Assembly: GCA_028686145.1 (NCBI GenBank)
Contig: JAQUCQ010000126.1
Coordinates: 1 to 8,756, forward strand
Source: Desulfuromonadaceae bacterium
Lineage (GTDB): Bacteria; Desulfobacterota; Desulfuromonadia; Geobacterales; Pseudopelobacteraceae
Direction: 5' to 3'
DNA length: 8,756 nucleotides
Below the pieces are notes generated by a model. It was not told where the DNA came from, made no database searches, and saw only the letters and a program-made list of their open reading frames with translations. Position numbers and translations under genes: made by a program. Positions 5,510-8,756 of this stretch are shown piece after piece (the stretch's first letter is position 1; every line of letters starts with the position of its first letter).

Positions 5510-6094
5510 TTATATGCGTCGGTATTCCATATATTCGGTCGTATGTTGGGCGGTTTCTTTGCCATAAAGTATTTCTATGACGTACAAACTCATGTCTATC
5601 CCTGCACTAATCCCAGCAGCTGTGATTACTTTCCCGTTATCCACGAAACGTACATCTCGGACAATTTCAGTGTCTGGAGCAATTTCGCCAAGTAATTCAA
5701 AAGCGCTATGGTGAGTGGTGGATTTTAGCCCGTCCAGCAACCCAACTTTTGCAAGAAGAAGAGCACCGGTGCATACCGAAAGGACTTTTTCTGCACTCTG
5801 TGACGTCTGCTTAATCCAAGTGAGGATGTCTTGTTGCTGCAAGATTGGTCGAGTTCCACTACCACCTGGAACAATAAGAATATCTGGTTGTGGGGCTTCG
5901 TTAATTGAATAATCAGGATTTACAGAAAGGCCGTTTCTGGCTGTTACAGAAGTTCTTTCTCTGGCGACGGTATAAACGTTAAGAAGGGAATAATTACTCA
6001 GTTCATTTGTGACGGAAAACGCCTCAAATGGTCCTGCAAAATCAAGAACCTCTACATCGTCAAATATGAGGATTGCTATGTTCCGTTTTCTCAT
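5510..6094 (-). CDS. DJ-1/PfpI family protein (isonitrile hydratase/GATase1-like)
   Basis: The 194-residue product (ATG at 6094, supported by CGAGGAAA about seven bases upstream; a longer TTG start at 6139 has no better site) is a single DJ-1/PfpI domain. Visible landmarks are the first strand IAILIFDDVEVLDFAGPFEA, PDILIVPGGSGTR, the nucleophile elbow VLSVCTGALLLA (Cys at residue 108), STTHHSAFELL, RFVDNGKVITAAGISAGID and the C-terminal MEY. This version occurs alone as isonitrile hydratase-like enzymes and as the N-terminal domain of GlxA-type AraC regulators. Here no HTH is attached. It lies 47 bases downstream of the AraC pseudogene stop on the same strand, so they were probably one operon with the regulator controlling it. 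The gene looks intact. Enzymatic substrate is unknown, so no specific reaction is claimed. Confidence 0.8.
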   Translation of the reverse strand: MRKRNIAILIFDDVEVLDFAGPFEAFSVTNELSNYSLLNVYTVARERTSVTARNGLSVNPDYSINEAPQPDILIVPGGSGTRPILQQQDILTWIKQTSQSAEKVLSVCTGALLLAKVGLLDGLKSTTHHSAFELLGEIAPDTEIVRDVRFVDNGKVITAAGISAGIDMSLYVIEILYGKETAQHTTEYMEYRRI

Positions 6095-6141
6095 TCGATT
6101 TCCTCGTGCCCTCGGTTCTGCCGGGGAATAGTTACTCAACT

Positions 6142-6867
6142 CTAAGCAGTAGCCAATTGTCGCAAATGTATGATGTCCCGTAACGGTGGAGCCCCAAACA
6201 TGCGATTATATTCACGGCTGAATTGCGAGGGGCTCTCGTAGCCGACCTGAAATGCAGCGTTTGCAGCATCCACACGTTCTGCCAGCATGAGGCGTCTGGC
6301 TTCCTGCAGGCGAAGTTGTTTCTGATACTGCAATGGGCTTAGCGCGGTCATGGTTCGGAAGTGGTGATGAAACGTTGAACTGCTCATGCGAGCCCGCGCA
6401 GCGAGGTCATCAATACGCAATGGCTGCGTGAAGTTACCCTTCAACCAATCGATTGCTCTCGCGATCTGATGACTCTGGCTTCCCGCCGACGCAATCTGGC
6501 GTAAACGCTCACCTTGATCACTTACAAGTAAACGGTAGATGATTTCACGCTGGATGATTGGTGCAAGAATTGGTATGTCCTACTGCTCAGCAAGCAAATT
6601 AATCAATCGTTGAATTGCGGTGAGCAGCGGGAGGGTTACTTCTCCGGTCGCCATGCCACGGCTTGATTGTTGTGTGCGAGGTGAGGGGAGGTTGCTGTCC
6701 GCCATCAGTTGTAAAATTTCGTGCAGATCAAATTTAAATCTGAGCCCCAGGTAAGGCCTTTCCGGGCTTGCATCGATAATCTGCACGACCGTGTGCAGAT
6801 GTACCGACGTAATCAGATTCTGTCTTGATAATACATACCCCCTTTTTTCGTTACAACTACTTTCCAT
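6142..6867 (-). pseudogene. AraC-family regulator, amber-interrupted and missing its N-terminus
   Basis: One reading frame spans 242 codons with a single in-frame TAG at 6580-6582. Before the stop it encodes the second half of the AraC-type N-terminal (PF06719-like) domain (VQIIDASPERPYLGLRFKFD, NLPSPRTQQSSRGMATGEV). After the stop the same frame continues with DIPILAPIIQREIIYRLLVS, SQSHQIARAIDWLKGNFTQP and both helix-turn-helix motifs (MSSSTFHHHFRTM, YESPSQFSREYNRMFGAPP). Homologues carry about 60-75 more residues at the N-terminus. Here the frame begins at ATG 6867 in divergent sequence, so the 5' end also looks lost. An ATG-less restart could make a DNA-binding fragment, but a normal regulator would require readthrough. 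It precedes the DJ-1/PfpI gene, its likely target. A tail of a close relative lies at 2043-2111. Confidence 0.85.
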
Positions 6868-6915
6868 TAATCTGCATGATTAGGCAAGAAACTAACAGGA
6901 TCGTTCTACCTGCAA

Positions 6916-6943
6916 ATGTTATTTGTGGGGTAGTATGTGACAA
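6916..6943 (-). promoter_or_regulatory. Possible sigma-70 promoter and palindrome before the AraC pseudogene
   Basis: On the minus strand TTGTCA (6943-6938) and TAACAT (6921-6916) are separated by 16 bases and lie about 50 bases before ATG 6867. The -10 overlaps the palindrome CAAATAACATTTG (6913-6925), which could be an operator. Both hexamers deviate from consensus, so this is only a candidate. Confidence 0.25.
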
Positions 6944-7364
6944 TCAACATTTCTGATGCTTGTGAGAACGTCACTTGTACTTCAATAGTTTGATCACTAT
7001 GTTATGTGCGTGTGCCTCTTGGTCGCCTTCATATATGGCGGCTATTCAAAGCGTGGTGGCTATTACTAACGGTTTTCTCCCCTCCTTGTAATCTTTTCTT
7101 CAAATTCCAATTTGTAATCAAGTAGTTGCACTCTCAATGTTGATATGCTCATCTGGCATGTTAGTTGCGAAGTGTCTTCTTAATTGGTTTTAAGCGCTGT
7201 CTATGGATCTGATGGTACCATTGCTCCATCCAGGCATCTCCCATGACGGAGATTGCCATAATCGCAGGTGGCGTCTGGGGCGGAGCGTGTGATTGTGCGC
7301 TTTCATGCGATATCTTAATCAGCTATCCCACCGCACATGACTTTTCAATAAAGGTTCACCATTT
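6944..7364. other. Largely uninformative region with one unexplained minus-strand frame
   Basis: Most of this stretch shows no gene. On the minus strand a frame is open from 7322 to a TAA at 7161-7163 (about 53 codons). It reads SHAPPQTPPAIMAISVMGDA, then WMEQWYHQIHRQRLKPIKKT and LRN. It lacks a convincing start and ribosome site, and I do not recognise it. The Pro-rich then Trp/Arg-rich ending looks like the C-terminus of a lost gene. The last 40 bases carry a weak ribosome site (AAAGG) for the cti remnant. Confidence 0.3.
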
Positions 7365-7929
7365 ATGACAATTAAATTAGTACCCGTTTTTGTACTGACT
7401 TCATTCTTTGCCGGATGTGCCGCAAAAGCACTTCCACCAGTTGTGATGATGATTCCGACCAGGACCATTGATTACCAAAAAGAGGTTAAGCCGATCCTCG
7501 ACAAGCGATGTACCGTTTGCCATTCTTGCTACAATTCGCCCTGTCAGCCCAAGCTTGACTCTTATGAGGGGGCTGACCGTGGGGGCACAAAGAGGGCCAT
7601 TTATAATTCCTCACGACTCAGCTCCATGGACCCGCCCCGTCTTTTTACCGATGCGCAGTTAACTGCGGAGTGGCGGAAGAAAAAATTATTTAGCGTATCC
7701 GAACTATTTCTTTGATGTGCAGGAGAAAGATTTCCCTGATTTTATCGATTTCCTTGCACATTTTGATACGAGTCAAAAGAATATGGCGCGGATGGCCAAG
7801 TATGGCGTGAACCGGGCCGACAAACGATTATGGGAAACTTACGACTGGTTCCAAAAGCGCCATAATGAAGATGAACCGGTGCAGGGGGGGCTTTTTGATA
7901 TGAACCGTTACTATTACATTGCCCGCTAG
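7365..7929 (+). pseudogene. cti: Fatty acid cis/trans isomerase gene reduced to its two ends
   Basis: Cti converts cis to trans unsaturated fatty acids in membrane lipids as a stress response; it is a periplasmic c-heme protein of roughly 750 residues. Here the N-terminal part is clear: a signal sequence with lipobox-like FAGC (Cys18), IDYQKEVKPILDKRC, the heme site CTVCH (49-53), CYNSPCQPKLDSYEGADRG and RLFTDAQLTAEWRKK. Near 7685, at a run of six A's, the frame breaks. The next frame reads YPNYFFDVQEKDFPDFIDFL, YGVNRADKRLWETYDWFQKR and ends GLFDMNRYYYIAR, which is the C-terminus of the same family. The central ~550-600 residues are gone. An internal deletion, not a simple frameshift, explains this because the two blocks are normally far apart. 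No active enzyme is expected. Confidence 0.8.
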
Positions 7930-7950
7930 AAAACGAGGCGTGGAAGGAAA

Positions 7951-7980
7951 GTTGTCGGTTTCACCACGTTCGGCGACAAC
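7951..7980. repeat. Inverted repeat between convergent genes
   Basis: GTTGTCG (7951-7957) and CGACAAC (7974-7980) form a perfect seven-base stem with a 16-base loop between the ends of the cti remnant and the TolC-type gene. No T-run follows on either side, so a terminator role is uncertain. Confidence 0.3.
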
Positions 7981-8017
7981 ATCAGTGTTCGGATGATCTT
8001 AACCGCCTATGTGCAAT

Positions 8018-8756
8018 CTATTCCCCGGCAACACCCATAGCCCAGAGGAGATTGACCCGGGCTACCAGGTAGTCGCGCTGTGCCCGTGCCAGATTACTTC
8101 TGGCCTGTACCAGGTTCAGCTGGGCATCATCCAGTTCCAGACGAATCTTGACCCCGAATTCATAGCCCTTCTCGGCCATCTGCACCAGCCGTTCCGCCTG
8201 TTTGACTGTTCCACTCAGAGCCTGAACAATATCTGCGGCCTCTTTGACAGCGTCTCTGCTGGTCCGGATCTCAAGGGCGATGGATTCGAGCAACCTGGCT
8301 TCATCTATCTGTCGGGTGCGCAGGTCGCTTCTGGCCTGGGCAGTTTTACCGCTTCCCCGCAGCCCGTCGAAAAAGGGGAACGAGAGATATAGCCCCGCAT
8401 TCCATGCCGCTCCATTTGATGATCCGTTCAATGTCGACTCCTTCATGTCCAGCCAGTGCCAGCCGGCACTCCCTTTAAAGTCGAGCCGCGGCTTGTTTTC
8501 TGCATTAGCGATCTTCACCAGTTCGCTATAGATGCCGATACGGTGCCTCAGGTCAGCAAGTTCGGGGCGTTTCGCCTGGGCGGTCTTCAGGGCCTGTTCA
8601 TAGTCGGGCGGAGTAGTGATCTGCATATCAAGAGATCCGCTGACAACCACGTCCTGACCGTCTATCGCAAGCAGGAAGCGAAGCCGGTGCCGAGCCGCGA
8701 CGATCGCGTTTTCGCTCTTGATGGTGGCCGGAAGGGCGTTTTCAACGGCAACTTCT
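8018..8756 (-). CDS. TolC-family outer-membrane efflux protein, C-terminal part
   Basis: The frame is open from the right edge of the window to TAG at 8018-8020, giving 245 residues of the C-terminal half. The N-terminus lies outside. It shows the second OEP repeat of TolC-type channels: an extended helix (NALPATIKSENAIVAARHRL with RFLLAIDGQDVVVSGSL), then QALKTAQAKRPELADLRHRI, the strand pair around FKGSAGWHW and LYLSFPFFDGL, and a long heptad-rich helix ending QLNLVQARSNLARAQRDYLV. Such trimers span the outer membrane and periplasm and pair with RND or MFP pumps, which may be encoded upstream on this strand outside the window. GC content is well above the rest of the window, hinting that it belongs to a different genomic compartment from the decayed DNA. 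A GTG at 8650 is internal, not the start. Confidence 0.85.
   Translation of the reverse strand, partial: EVAVENALPATIKSENAIVAARHRLRFLLAIDGQDVVVSGSLDMQITTPPDYEQALKTAQAKRPELADLRHRIGIYSELVKIANAENKPRLDFKGSAGWHWLDMKESTLNGSSNGAAWNAGLYLSFPFFDGLRGSGKTAQARSDLRTRQIDEARLLESIALEIRTSRDAVKEAADIVQALSGTVKQAERLVQMAEKGYEFGVKIRLELDDAQLNLVQARSNLARAQRDYLVARVNLLWAMGVAGE

Noticed and set aside
5358..5580. Two overlapping plus-strand frames of about 70 codons
   Set aside because: They lack ribosome sites and overlap the ABM-like start and the end of the DJ-1/PfpI gene on the opposite strand, which have better support.
8009..8392. 127-codon plus-strand frame at the right end
   Set aside because: It is antisense to the TolC-family gene, and the composition reflects the high GC of that gene.
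1..8756. CRISPR array, transposase, integrase, toxin-antitoxin pair or defence system
   Set aside because: I saw no regularly spaced repeats, no transposase or recombinase motifs and no defence-type gene pairs on either strand.

Overview
The window looks like a Gram-negative chromosome segment. Three genes encode outer-membrane beta-barrel or TolC-type proteins, and there are lipoprotein-type and Sec-type signal peptides and a periplasmic c-heme protein remnant. The mix of families (MetA-type barrel, GT2 synthase, Y-family polymerase tail, cti remnant) would fit a Desulfuromonadales/Geobacter-like or related proteobacterium. That placement is inference only. Base composition is uneven: the left-edge gene is AT-rich, the centre is mixed, and the TolC-type gene at the right edge is clearly GC-rich.

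Left part (1-1246): a partial AT-rich gene on the minus strand, whose visible end resembles an HU-type DNA-binding protein, diverges from an intact MetA-type outer-membrane barrel gene. Next (1306-2111) comes a compact graveyard of four unrelated gene pieces laid end to end: the 3' half of a GGDEF domain (minus), a central piece of a PPK2 polyphosphate kinase (plus), the 5' part of a GNAT acetyltransferase (minus, internally deleted) and the last 22 codons of an AraC regulator (minus).

Centre (2240-4494): an intact two-gene operon with a one-base stop/start overlap. It encodes a membrane GT2 polysaccharide synthase and an outer-membrane beta-barrel, a pairing reminiscent of E. coli YaiP/YaiO or the PgaC/PgaA export logic. 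This is the best candidate for a working system in the window. It probably makes and exports a surface polysaccharide.

4495-5238: the frameshifted tail of a Y-family DNA polymerase gene, then a 23-base remnant of the 3' end of tRNA-Gly(GCC) including CCA, followed by a strong terminator. This has the layout expected for the distal (attR-like) end of an element integrated in a tRNA gene. If so, the DNA to its left would be island DNA and the DNA to its right the old chromosome.

Right part (5304-6867, minus strand): a decayed regulatory cluster. It holds an AraC regulator with an amber stop and a lost N-terminus, an apparently intact DJ-1/PfpI protein, and a truncated reading frame resembling the start of an antibiotic-biosynthesis-type monooxygenase. 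After about 500 bases with little recognisable content comes a fatty acid cis/trans isomerase (cti) gene reduced to its two ends, and finally the C-terminal half of a TolC-family efflux channel running off the right edge.

I find no CRISPR array, transposase, integrase or complete RNA gene. The dominant theme is gene decay and recombination around a tRNA-associated junction. I do not see a convincing wholly new system.
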